Assembly: GCA_963575745.1 (NCBI GenBank)
Contig: CAUYUJ010003891.1
Span: 585,693-649,692 of the forward strand
From: Prorocentrum cordatum
Lineage: Eukaryota > Sar > Dinophyceae > Prorocentrales > Prorocentraceae
Direction: 5' to 3'
Length of the DNA: 64,000 nucleotides
Part shown: piece by piece, positions 55,870 to 64,000 of the stretch
Numbering within the stretch: position 1 is the stretch's first letter
Layout of the letters: every line of letters begins with the position of its first letter
Program-made: the position numbers and the translations under genes
Notes under the pieces: generated by a model
Seen by the model: only the letters and a program-made list of their open reading frames with translations
Told to the model about the DNA's origin: nothing
Databases searched by the model: none

Positions 55870-55874
55870 CCAAG

Positions 55875-56645
55875 GTCAAGCGCCAGGAGCCCTACGCCTG
55901 CTTGCAGACGAGGGATCCCCCCTTTTGGCCTCGGGGGCGTCTGTGGGGGGGTCCTGCGAGCAGCGGGAGAGGCCCTTGGGCCGTCCGACTCGGCGAGCGT
56001 GGCCAGGTCACGCCACCGCTTGCCGCCACTGCCTACTGCACTGCTACGCACAGTTGCCATAGCTCCACCTCCACGTCCTCACCTATTGCCGCGTTTAGTC
56101 ACGCCCTACCTCAACGTGCGCTTTTAAAGCACCCGCCGGACGGCCCAGGAGGCGATCCGACACCGCCAGCGGAGCGCCGCTGCCCTGTCACGCGAATGGC
56201 GCCACTGTCATACGTATGGCAAGCGCGTTGCCTTACGCCTCAGGGACGAGCACCGTCCACGGGCCACCACTCCACCCCCACGCACCTCAGCAAAGCAAGG
56301 GCACCTCAACAGAGGGGGACCCTGGGACGCCACCAGGGCACTGGCCCCGCGAGGCCAAGGGACCCGAGGATGGAGGACCCATACGACGGGCCCTGCGGGG
56401 TTCGTCAAGCGCCACACGTACTACTACAACCGACCTGCTGCCGCCACCAGCATCTCTCCAGCTTGCTCTCCCATCCCTTCGTTACGACATGATGCCCTCT
56501 CTTTCCTCCCTCCATCCTCCCTGTCTGTCTACTTTAATATAACCTTCTGCTGTTCTATTATACTCCCCCCAGGGCTGGCCGGACTGCCAGTCCTGGGGGA
56601 AGCGGCAGCGTGCGGAGCACTCTCATGCCATCAGGAAGCTGGAAA
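55875..56645. other. No supported gene
   Basis: Open plus frames without domains. Confidence 0.35.
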
Positions 56646-56830
56646 CAGGAGGAGGAGAGAGGGGGAGGAGCAGGCGGAGGGGGAGCAGGACGGGGAGGAG
56701 GGGAGGAGGAGGAGGAGGAGGAGGAGGAGGAGGAGGAGGAGGTGGAGGAGGGGGAGGAGGGGAGGAGGAGGAGGAGGAGGAGGGGGAAGGAAACTGGAAA
56801 CAGGAGGAGGAGGGAGGGGGAGGAAGCAGC
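56646..56830 (+). repeat. GGA microsatellite
   Basis: (GGA)n with gggga and ctggaaacagga interruptions; the latter occurs twice (56,640 and 56,797). Confidence 0.9.
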
Positions 56831-57023
56831 GGTTTGGGGGGAGGGGGCGGCTGGGGGGCACTGCTGCATCTGGACGCGGGACTGCACCTCGCGGCGGCGG
56901 GCGGCGCCACGAGCGGCAGGCCCACCGAACCCCCTTCGCGCGGCGAGAGATCACGACGGCGCTGCTCTGCTTCGCTCACGCGGTGTGGCTCTCTGCTGCT
57001 GTTGTGCAACTTGCTTTTTGGTA

Positions 57024-57192
57024 TACACCTTAGGCGATGCTTAAGAAAACCTAAGTTTTCGGCCAGAGTCTCGATTATTCTTAACGTTTCAATGTAAATC
57101 TTAAGATTTTAACAGAAAGGTTGGGTTTTTATTCAAGTTCTGAGACTATGAATTTCTTAACCCATGATTTCTTAAGCATTTCGCAGGGTGTA
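57024..57192 (-). mobile_element. TA-flanked TIR element (MITE-3), copy B
   Basis: Inverted relative to copy A, similar along its whole length. The left end reads TA-CACCTTAGGCGATGCTTAAG and the right end CGCAGGGTG-TA. Confidence 0.75.
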
Positions 57193-57194
57193 CG

Positions 57195-58200
57195 TGTTCA
57201 CCTCGGGGGCCCCCTACTGCTTTCCGATCTCACGCTCCGGCCTCGGGATGCCCTCCGTGGGCCCCAGGGCCGCCACGGAGAGAGGCTCGGGCCGAAGACT
57301 CGGGACGGAAGGCGGGTCCACGTCGTGGGACAAATCCACGCCAGGCCAGCGTCTGGGCTCCTCTCCCGACCCCTTCCTCCCTCTCCCCCCTCCTCGCGAA
57401 CCTAGAGCAATTACAGCGTGAATTACCTCCCCCGCTTTCGCTTCCAGGCAAAACCAATCCAAACCACGCGCCTCCTCGTCAAGCGGCCTGACCAGTACAG
57501 GCCACAATTTGGCATCGTTTGGTATCCCTTGGAAGCGAGGGTGGTCAAAAGCGAGGTAGGTTTGTTTTCCCCCGAAGCAAGCGGGGTCGGAAGGCCGCAC
57601 CGCGTCGCCGATGCGTCGCTGATGCAATGGCGACATCGGGCCGGACAACAGTCGGGCTCCACACTGCGCCACATCGCCGATGCATCGGCGACGCGTCGCG
57701 GTCCTCCAGTCCCATCTGCTCCGGCCCCGTGTGGGAGGCCTGGATCCTCCTCCTCCACTCCTACAGCCCAAGGTGGTCTTCGAGCCACCCTGCACCACAC
57801 CCACGGCAGCGCACGTCTGAGGGCCACTGCCAGGCCTAAGCTGAGCCCAGGTGCACTGGAACGCCAGGGGAAGACGCATCGAAGGAGCCAAGGAACATTG
57901 AGACCCTTCCGAAACCAAAGCGGGCCTTATAAAGTTGAGCTCCTTCCGAAACCAAAGTAGACCTTATCCCAAAGTTTTGACTGTACTCATCCCTGCTGCT
58001 TTTACTCCTCCCTCTTACTCCCTCTCGAATCCTCCTGCACCTGCACGACGATAGCACCGATTCAACCCCCCATCGGCGCTGTCGGCGTGGATGGGCCAGA
58101 GGACTGGCCGTTCCAAAGCGACCCCACCGACTTCCCCAACAGCGGGGCCGCATCGCGATGACGCCGTCGCTGGTTTCTGACACCGCGTGGATCACCCACA
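57195..58200. other. No supported gene; one inverted repeat
   Basis: At 57,601-57,695 the phrase cgcgtcgccgatgcrtcg occurs in both orientations, and a perfect 16-bp palindrome, cgccgatgcatcggcg, lies at ~57,675. No coding feature is supported. Confidence 0.4.
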
Positions 58201-58206
58201 GCTCGC

Positions 58207-58325
58207 CATCGCTCGGACGTCCATTCCCTGTTTTTTTGTCGGTTTCGTGCGTAGTTTTCGCCAAATGATCAAGGATGCTCCTCGACGGCCCTCGCCGAAG
58301 GAAAAATGCACACGTCCGAGCGATG
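58207..58325 (+). repeat. Dispersed repeat with inverted ends, copy A
   Basis: Ends CATCGCTCGGACGT and ACGTCCGAGCGATG are inverted. It is closely similar to 59,146-59,269. No target duplication is evident. Confidence 0.7.
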
Positions 58326-58591
58326 CCAGGCCTGAGGGCGGGTCTCCTCCATGGGTCTGAGCCGAAGGAGCCGTGGCTCGTCGGAGCGTCCGAGGTGGCC
58401 CCGTGATGGCGCCAGGATTGCCTTCGAGATGGCGCGGGACAGCCAGAGAGCATTTCTTGCTCGCGGCGATTGCGTCCCCGCCCCCCGCCGTGACGGACCG
58501 TGGTGCTGGACGCACTACGGCAGTGCCGGGGACGAACTGGGGGGCGAGTGAAAGCGACGAGTTGCGGGAGAGGAGCGAAGAGGGGGGGGGT

Positions 58592-58840
58592 CGCGCGCTG
58601 TGGCCCAGAGGGTCAACAGAAAACACTCCAGCTGCTTGCACAGAGGGTCCCCGACGTGGCCCCGGGAAGCCCCACGGGGCCCCACGATGGCTCCGGGGTG
58701 GCTCTTGGGGGATGTCGTGCGCTGTGGCCCAAAGGGGGTTTAAAAAAGCACTCCAGCTGTCCGCCCAGAGGCCCTCCGACGTGGCCCCGGGGATCCCCAC
58801 GGGGGCCCCGCGGTGGCTCCGGGGCGGCTCCCGAGCCTCC
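58592..58840 (+). repeat. ~127-bp tandem duplication
   Basis: Two units start at gcgctgtggccc near 58,594 and 58,721; both contain cactccagctg, ccgacgtggccccggg and gatggctccgggg-like phrases. Confidence 0.75.
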
Positions 58841-59145
58841 CGCTCCTCGCCTCTTTTTGCTTCGAGTGGGCGTCGTGGGCCCGTGGAGGGCGCCGAGGCG
58901 GCCCAAGTGGAGGGGCCCTGGGACACACAAAGAAGTAGACACAAATAACAGGATTCCCCACATTTTCTCATATTTTCGGGTTTTTTGTCTTCCCCACCCA
59001 TTCTGTATATTTTCTGGGGGATCGACGGTAAATTGTGTCTGTGTGTTTTTTGTTCCTCCTGACCAAGGAGACCCCCAGAAAAGGGGATCATAAGTGCACC
59101 ACGGAGGGCCTCCAAGAGCACCCCAGGAGAGCCCCAGGTACTGGC

Positions 59146-59269
59146 CATCGCTCGGACATCCATTTCCTGTGTTTTTTTTCGGTTTCGTGCGTGGTTTTTT
59201 CGCCAAAAACGATCGAGGATGCTCCTCGATGGTCCTCGCCGAAAGAAAAACGCACACGTCCGAGCGATG
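59146..59269 (+). repeat. Dispersed repeat with inverted ends, copy B
   Basis: Second copy of 58,207-58,325, 124 bp, with the same ends. Confidence 0.7.
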
Positions 59270-59435
59270 CCAAGATCAAGCCCCAAGAGGCGAGGGCTCC
59301 CAAACGGGCAAGGCTGACTCGGGACCTCCATGAACAGTCGGAGTGCCTGCAGCAGCGGCGCCAGGAGGGCGCGAAGCTCGACCCAACATGCCCCTAGAGA
59401 GCCCCCAGAAGGATCCGAAAGGCTCCCGAGAGGGC

Positions 59436-59439
59436 CCGA

Positions 59440-59478
<39 letters not shown>

Positions 59479-59490
59479 GAGAGAGCCAGA
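59436..59490 (+). repeat. GA microsatellite
   Basis: GA run with two gcgaga interruptions. Confidence 0.9.
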
Positions 59491-59698
59491 GCCAGAGGAA
59501 GGCGCCAAAAAGCCAGCAGCATGCCCCTGGAGAGCACCAAGCTGGCCGCTCGAGGAGCTGCCGAGGCTGATCCTTACTGTGATCTGACTTGCGCCTGTGC
59601 CTCCCTCTCCCTGCTTCGCGGATGCTCCTCCGCCGAAGGGAGGGGAGGGAAGGCACTGGCAGGAGGCACGAGGAGAGCGCCAGAATTTGCAGCATATC

Positions 59699-59862
59699 CA
59701 AGGGCTCCCAACTTCGCGCTTCGCGCTGCGCGAAACGCGAAGTGCGAATAACTTCGCGCTCTCGCGCCGCCTCCCAGGGGAGAAGAGGAGGATGAGGAGG
59801 AATCGGAGCCGAACCGCGAAGCGCAAAGCGCGAATAACTTCGCGCCCTCGAGGGCGCCCTTG
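59699..59862 (+). mobile_element. 164-bp TIR element (MITE-2), copy B
   Basis: Ends CAAGGGCTCCC and GGGCGCCCTTG as in copy A at 6,795-6,944. Perfect ATATC duplications lie at 59,694-59,698 and 59,863-59,867. It is longer by small internal gcgaaacgcgaa / gcgcaaa insertions. Confidence 0.88.
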
Positions 59863-59867
59863 ATATC

Positions 59868-61200
59868 GGCAAGAGGAGCTGCAGCAGAAGGAGCAGGGCG
59901 GAGGTGGGGACCGGGCAGCTGTGAGAGACGGGGGGCGCCGATGCGCTCGTGCCTCTGGCGCCCGGCTGACGCCTCCACAGAAATAAAAAACGGCATCAGC
60001 GTAAACTGTCCGAGGTCCGCGCGAACCTCCAGGATCGGCCCTAGATCCCCGCCCATGGCGCGCGGAGCGCGCCAGGGGCGGCGCAGGAAGCGCCAGCAGG
60101 AGGGCAGAACTCTGATCCCAAAAACCCGGGCGGAGCTCCGAAAATTCGTGGCCATGCTTTTGTCTTCTCCGAAATCACCTGGATGCCGCCTCCTCGCGGG
60201 CATCATTGATGAACTCTGCAGGCGGGAAGGGGGGAGGAAGCGAGGGGTGCACCGCGGCACCGCGCGATCCTCGAATGTCCGCGCTGGGGGGAGGGCTCCT
60301 TCGTGATTGGAGTGCGTTCGTCGATTTAGCGCCGCGCCTGCCGCGGAGCCGACAAGCAGCGCCCTGCTTTCCACGCCGCCGCGGCCCTGTTGCTGCCTGG
60401 CCACAAGTCACCCGCCAGAGAATGGAGGGCGGTCTGGGCGTGCCTCGTAGACGGCCGCCCGGGCCGCAAGCACGGCTTCTGCGAGGACGTGGAGGAATGT
60501 GCGTTCAGGGGGGGGGGAGCCCCGTGCAGGTGGAGACTCTAACGGAAGGGGGGAAGGGTGGGGTGGACGAAGACGAGGTGGTGGAGGGGGGAGAGGTTGT
60601 GTTGTGCTGTGTTGTGATGTGCCGTGTTGTGTTGTGCTGTGTTGCGATGTGTTTACACATGCACCCCAAAACCATAGAGCCAGGCTTGAACGTACATACA
60701 TTCGGAGCGTGCTGAATATTACAATTTTTAGTTAGCGACTTGGGGGGGCAGGGGGTAGAGCGACAACCCTGAAAACTGTGCCAGAGAGAAACCACGCAAA
60801 CGGGAATATCCGACGCAGCAACCGAACGCGAGAACGGCGCAGCGAGCGGGCCCGAGAGGAGGGGGCACCATCCGACAAAAGATCCCAAACAACGCTTAAA
60901 CCTCGGGGCAGGGCCACTCCCGCCGACATCTGCAGTGCCTGACCAAACCAAACATCAGTCGGGCAGGCTCTGAGAAAGGAATGCTGGGACCCCAGGGATG
61001 ATGTGCAAGCCCCAGGGCGGGCTGGGCGGGAACCGAAACTATTGCCAAGAGAAATAGGCAGTTGTGCCAAAAGAATGGGGGCGGTTCCCTTGGGTCAAGG
61101 CGGGGCTCGTGCAAAAGTGTTCTTTGTACTTGTGAAATGGCACGTGGGCCCCGACAGCATGGCGCACCTGCAGGTCCTCCTGGGGCTGGTGCGAACTGAC
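59868..61200. other. No supported gene; TG-rich tract
   Basis: A gttgtgttgtgctgtg-type tract lies at 60,593-60,655. The open frames show no domain. Confidence 0.4.
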
Positions 61201-61245
61201 GTCAACTGGGTATGATAAGTATCGTTGTTGGATTACCCGCGCACG

Positions 61246-61707
61246 TCAAACCCAATTCCTTGGCTTCCGCGCGTTCGTGAAGACGGTGGTCGGCTTCTTC
61301 CTCTCCCCCCCGTGAATGCAATAGTCCACCTCCACGGGGTGCGCGCCATCCATCTTCGCAAGGGCCTCCATCGGCGGGAAATCCCAGATCATGCTGCCCT
61401 TTGGGTTCTCCAGACTGAGCCCGATGCCGAAGCTCATGCAGATCTTGGCGACCTCGGCGGCCATCAGCGCCAAGGCGTTGCCCTCGTCGATCTTGCCGCG
61501 GCCCTGCTTGCCCCGATCCGGCAGCCCCCAGCCGCGATCGATCGACCAGAGGGGGAGCCGCCGCGCCCTCGAAGAAGAATCGCAAGGCGAGGCCAGGCGC
61601 GCCCGCCAGCGCCAGCCCGTCCGCAACCCCCGCAAGAGCAGCTCCAGGCCCTCGGCCGCCGGGACATCGAACTCCCGGCCCCGCCCCGCGCCCCGCGGCC
61701 CCCCCAA
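61246..61707 (-). CDS. Cytosine-methyltransferase-like domain of a retroelement pol
   Basis: This 153-residue frame has ASPCDSSSRARR (39-50), then a GLPDRGKQGRGKIDEGNALA helix (61-80), CMSFGIGLSLENPKGSMIWD (90-109), and VDYCIHGGERKKPT (127-140). The PC pair is where cytosine-5 methyltransferases keep their catalytic Cys (motif IV), and ENP corresponds to their ENV (motif VI). The D-Y-C-x-x-G ... R-K-K-P-T end is shared with methyltransferase-like parts of other dinoflagellate-type pols. Motif I should lie upstream, out of frame. RNase H- and RT-like pieces precede it, so I infer the C-terminal domain of a retroelement. Activity is not shown. Confidence 0.65.
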   Translation of the reverse strand: MGGPRGAGRGREFDVPAAEGLELLLRGLRTGWRWRARLASPCDSSSRARRLPLWSIDRGWGLPDRGKQGRGKIDEGNALALMAAEVAKICMSFGIGLSLENPKGSMIWDFPPMEALAKMDGAHPVEVDYCIHGGERKKPTTVFTNARKPRNWV

Positions 61708-61806
61708 ACTGCGCCAACTCCCAGGCCTCCCCCGGCAGCCATGGGGCCCCCCGCAAACATTTCCAGCGCGCCAGGGCGACCCGCAGCAGGCGACCCTCGC
61801 AGGTCC

Positions 61807-62178
61807 TCACCCTCGCCCGTTGCGCCCATGCCCTGCTCGATCTCCGCGCGGGCTCTCTCCGCCATCAGCCCCCCGGGCCCCCCGCCCCCTCGAGCGGCTC
61901 CCCAGCGAGCGCCCGCGCGCCCAGGCGCCGCGCCCCTCGTTGGGCGCATCCTTCGTGCAGGCGCCCAGCCACCACTCCATCTCCAGGTTCGACTCCAGGT
62001 AGATAGAGAGGGCCGCCGCCGCACTCAGCTCGCCCTTCACCTCCTTGGGCAGCCGCTGGCGGACACCGCCGCCCTGCTCGTCGCACTCTCTCGGCCGATT
62101 GTAGGTCGCGCCCAGGATCGCAAGCAACGGTCGGGACACCATCGTAGTCCACGTCCGGTGCGCCGCCAGCGATGCCAC
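61807..62178 (-). CDS. RT-RNase H junction of a retroelement pol
   Basis: Residues ~15-30 (SRPLLAILGATYNRPRE) match the R-P-L-L-x-x-x-G-A-x-Y phrase between RT and RNase H in these pols. Residues ~60-85 (SIYLESNLEMEWWLGACTKD, then APNEGRG) resemble the first RNase H strand (x-x-D-A-S-x-x-G-x-G), with the Asp in TKDA. Later residues are low complexity. It lies between the RT active-site fragment (62,369-62,587) and the methyltransferase-like domain (61,246-61,707), in that order. Confidence 0.5.
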   Translation of the reverse strand: MASLAAHRTWTTMVSRPLLAILGATYNRPRECDEQGGGVRQRLPKEVKGELSAAAALSIYLESNLEMEWWLGACTKDAPNEGRGAWARGRSLGSRSRGRGARGADGGESPRGDRAGHGRNGRG

Positions 62179-62368
62179 CGCTGAGGGTGGAAGATGCGCC
62201 TCCAGGAAGACCGCCTCCGTCGCCGGGGCCGCCCGCCGCTTCAGCTTCGAGGGCCGCGCACTCAGAGTGCAGGGGCGACCGGCTCCGGCGCGCGAGCCCA
62301 GACCCAGACCCCCTCGTGGACTGCAAGGCCCCTGTCGTTCAGGAGGTCATTGACCATTTCTCTGTCGC

Positions 62369-62587
62369 CTAGGGCCCTCGTCTCTCAGCCCCCCCCCCCC
62401 CTGCCAGCGTGAAACCGATGAAGTCGTCGATGTGCAGCGTCGGCAGGAAGCGGGTCGCCTCCTGGCCGGCGAGGCCGGAGGACGGCGCAGGCTTGCCATC
62501 GGTCAAGCTCGGGGCCCTCAGGGACTCGAAGTTCGCCTCCAGGCGGCCGCGGGCCAGGAAGACTGCCCAAGCGGAACCCATCGCCAA
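62369..62587 (-). pseudogene. Reverse transcriptase active-site fragment
   Basis: The 72-residue frame opens MAMGSAWAVFLARG, comparable to the (P)MGWxWA motif, and has TDGKPAP (29-35) and LPTLHIDDFIGFTL (48-61). HIDD takes the place of the (Y/F)xDD active site. The frame stops at once after the fragment, and the next piece is in another phase. Upstream RT motifs are not recognisable in 62.6-64.0 kb, so only the C-terminal half of the palm is supported. Confidence 0.55.
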
Positions 62588-62589
62588 GC

Positions 62590-64000
62590 TCTTGGCCCCA
62601 ATCCCGACAACCCCCTCCCGCGGCGCCTCCAGCCCCGCCCCCTGTCCCAGGCCGAAGCGGCGCAGCTCCTACGGGGAAACGCCTTCCACCTCGAAGCGCT
62701 CCGCCAGCTCCGGGCCCCAGCGCAGCTGATGGAAGCAATCTGGCGCGTCGCCTTCGAAGGAGAAGAGCCGTCGCCCACGCGAGGCCGCCCCGCCCATTCC
62801 AGGAGAAACAAGCCCGCGGGGCCCCCCGAGGCGGATGCGCGAAGAGGAGATTGACCTTCCGACAATCCCAGATCAGGCGAGGCTTCGCGACGCAGCCAGT
62901 CTTCTAGTCAAAGCCCCTGGCCACCGTAAACAGCAAGCCCTATGCGTCCTCCCGCGTTCTTCACGCGAGCGATCACACCTGCCTGGGCCACGCGCAGGGC
63001 AAGTCCCAGACGCCCTTTCTTGCCCTTCAGCGCGGGGCCCGAGTGGCTCGTCGCATTCTCGCGCTGGCGCCAGTCAACCTCCCCCAGGGCCTTAATTATC
63101 AGCTCGATGGCCCCGTCAAACACCTGCCCGCCAGGCTCGAGATCTCGCGAGCCCTCAGGGCCCTCTCGCCCGGCGCTGGCAGCGACGCCTGCTCTGCCGT
63201 CAGGGGGCGCGGGCCCCCCCTCCTGCGCGCCGACGGCGCGCTCGGCGCAGCGGTTTCGCCATCGTAGATCTCCCGGCATAATGCACCGCGCCCCCCCCCA
63301 CCCCCCGCCAGGCGACGCATGGCCGCCCCGCCGTCGTCGATGGCCCCCCGCCCTTCCCCCGCCGCCCTGAGGTCCCAACGGTCGTCGCCAATCGCTCCTG
63401 CAGCGGCGCGCCCCCCGCCCGATCGCCCTGGCCCTCGCCCGTCTGCCCGAGGCCCGACGGGTGGGTTCAGCCGCTCGAACAGCCGGTCGCTGCGCTCCGA
63501 ATCGCCGCCGTCGTTCTCGAAGTCCGCCCCCGCGTCGGCCGCGGCCTGCAGTTCCGTCGACGGACCCGAGCTCGATCGCCTCGACTTCCGCGGGAAACGT
63601 AGGCGAGGCAGACCCTGTCGATCAGGGGATCTCGCCCCCCTCGGCCCCTTTCCCCCAGTAATCATCGGGAGCAGCCAGGAGACCTGCGCCGCGACGCACG
63701 GGGAAGCCCGCTCGCTAGAGAGGAACGAAAGCCCTCGGGCACACCAGAGGCACCCACTCGACGACGACCCCGCGGAGAACCTCATGGGCGATCGCCAGGG
63801 CACTCACCGACCCAACGCAGCCCCAGCAGGAAGCTCGGCACGAACGCAGCTCGCAGCCGCGGTAGAGAAGAATAATATCCCAGGCCTTGGCTGGAGCGCG
63901 CCGCGATAGCTCCAGCCGCGACCTATTCGTCACCCCCAGCAGCCCCCCCGAACGCACCTCGCCCAAGGCTTGTTCAGGATCGTCCGCCTCTTCTCCGTTG
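62590..64000. other. GC-rich; possible upstream pol, not resolved
   Basis: Many overlapping frames on both strands. The minus frame at 62,908-63,378 has a normal-looking stretch (ELIIKALGEVDWRQREN; GLALRVAQAGVIARVKNAGG) that could belong to the same pol, but no motif confirms it. The window ends here. Confidence 0.35.

Overview
The window looks like nuclear DNA of a dinoflagellate or close relative. It is GC-rich and crowded with repeats: TCC/GGA microsatellites, minisatellites, a degenerate TTTAGGG-type telomere-like tract, and retroelements whose pol regions carry DNA-methyltransferase-like domains. I found no tRNA, no rRNA, no spliced-leader sequence and no convincing host housekeeping gene. 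Almost every coding segment I can support belongs to a mobile element, and most frames are broken by shifts or stops.

Left arm (1-10.6 kb). A dispersed ~0.9 kb repeat family built on 82-bp units and bounded by TCC tracts opens the window and recurs at 38.4 kb, inverted at 8.9 kb, and as a fragment at 35.5 kb. A 3-kb minisatellite (2.8-5.8 kb) lies between two similar C-rich arrays. Two short terminal-inverted-repeat (TIR) elements with 5-bp target duplications are at 2.4 and 6.8 kb.

Centre (10.6-34.0 kb). One very large Ty1/copia-order retrotransposon on the minus strand has ~260-bp LTRs at both ends, flanking CCAAG repeats and a primer-binding site. Read from right to left it holds gag, a CCHC knuckle, unknown linkers, a Tpt1/KptA-like RNA 2'-phosphotransferase domain, a RING-H2-like finger, aspartic protease, two methyltransferase-like domains, integrase, reverse transcriptase and RNase H. 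Its linkers carry about 26 short palindromes that all encode AGxPA. The integrase is split by a 7.7-kb tyrosine-recombinase retroelement (14.3-22.0 kb) with the A1-ORFs-B1A2B2 split-repeat plan and the order RT, RNase H, methyltransferase-like, zinc-knuckle proteins, tyrosine recombinase.

Right arm (34-64 kb). This part is mostly microsatellites and minisatellites with scattered retroelement remains: a LINE ORF1-like zinc-finger protein (41.2 kb), a second decayed gag (44 kb), a WW-domain fragment and an AC-rich gag-like frame (51-53 kb) interrupted by a short TIR element, and an RT/RNase H/methyltransferase-like pol (61.2-62.6 kb). Five families of short TIR elements are resolved to the base in the window, four with 5-bp duplications and one with TA. 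The window therefore records layered insertion: microsatellite-anchored repeats, a giant copia element, a recombinase element inside it, and late small TIR elements.
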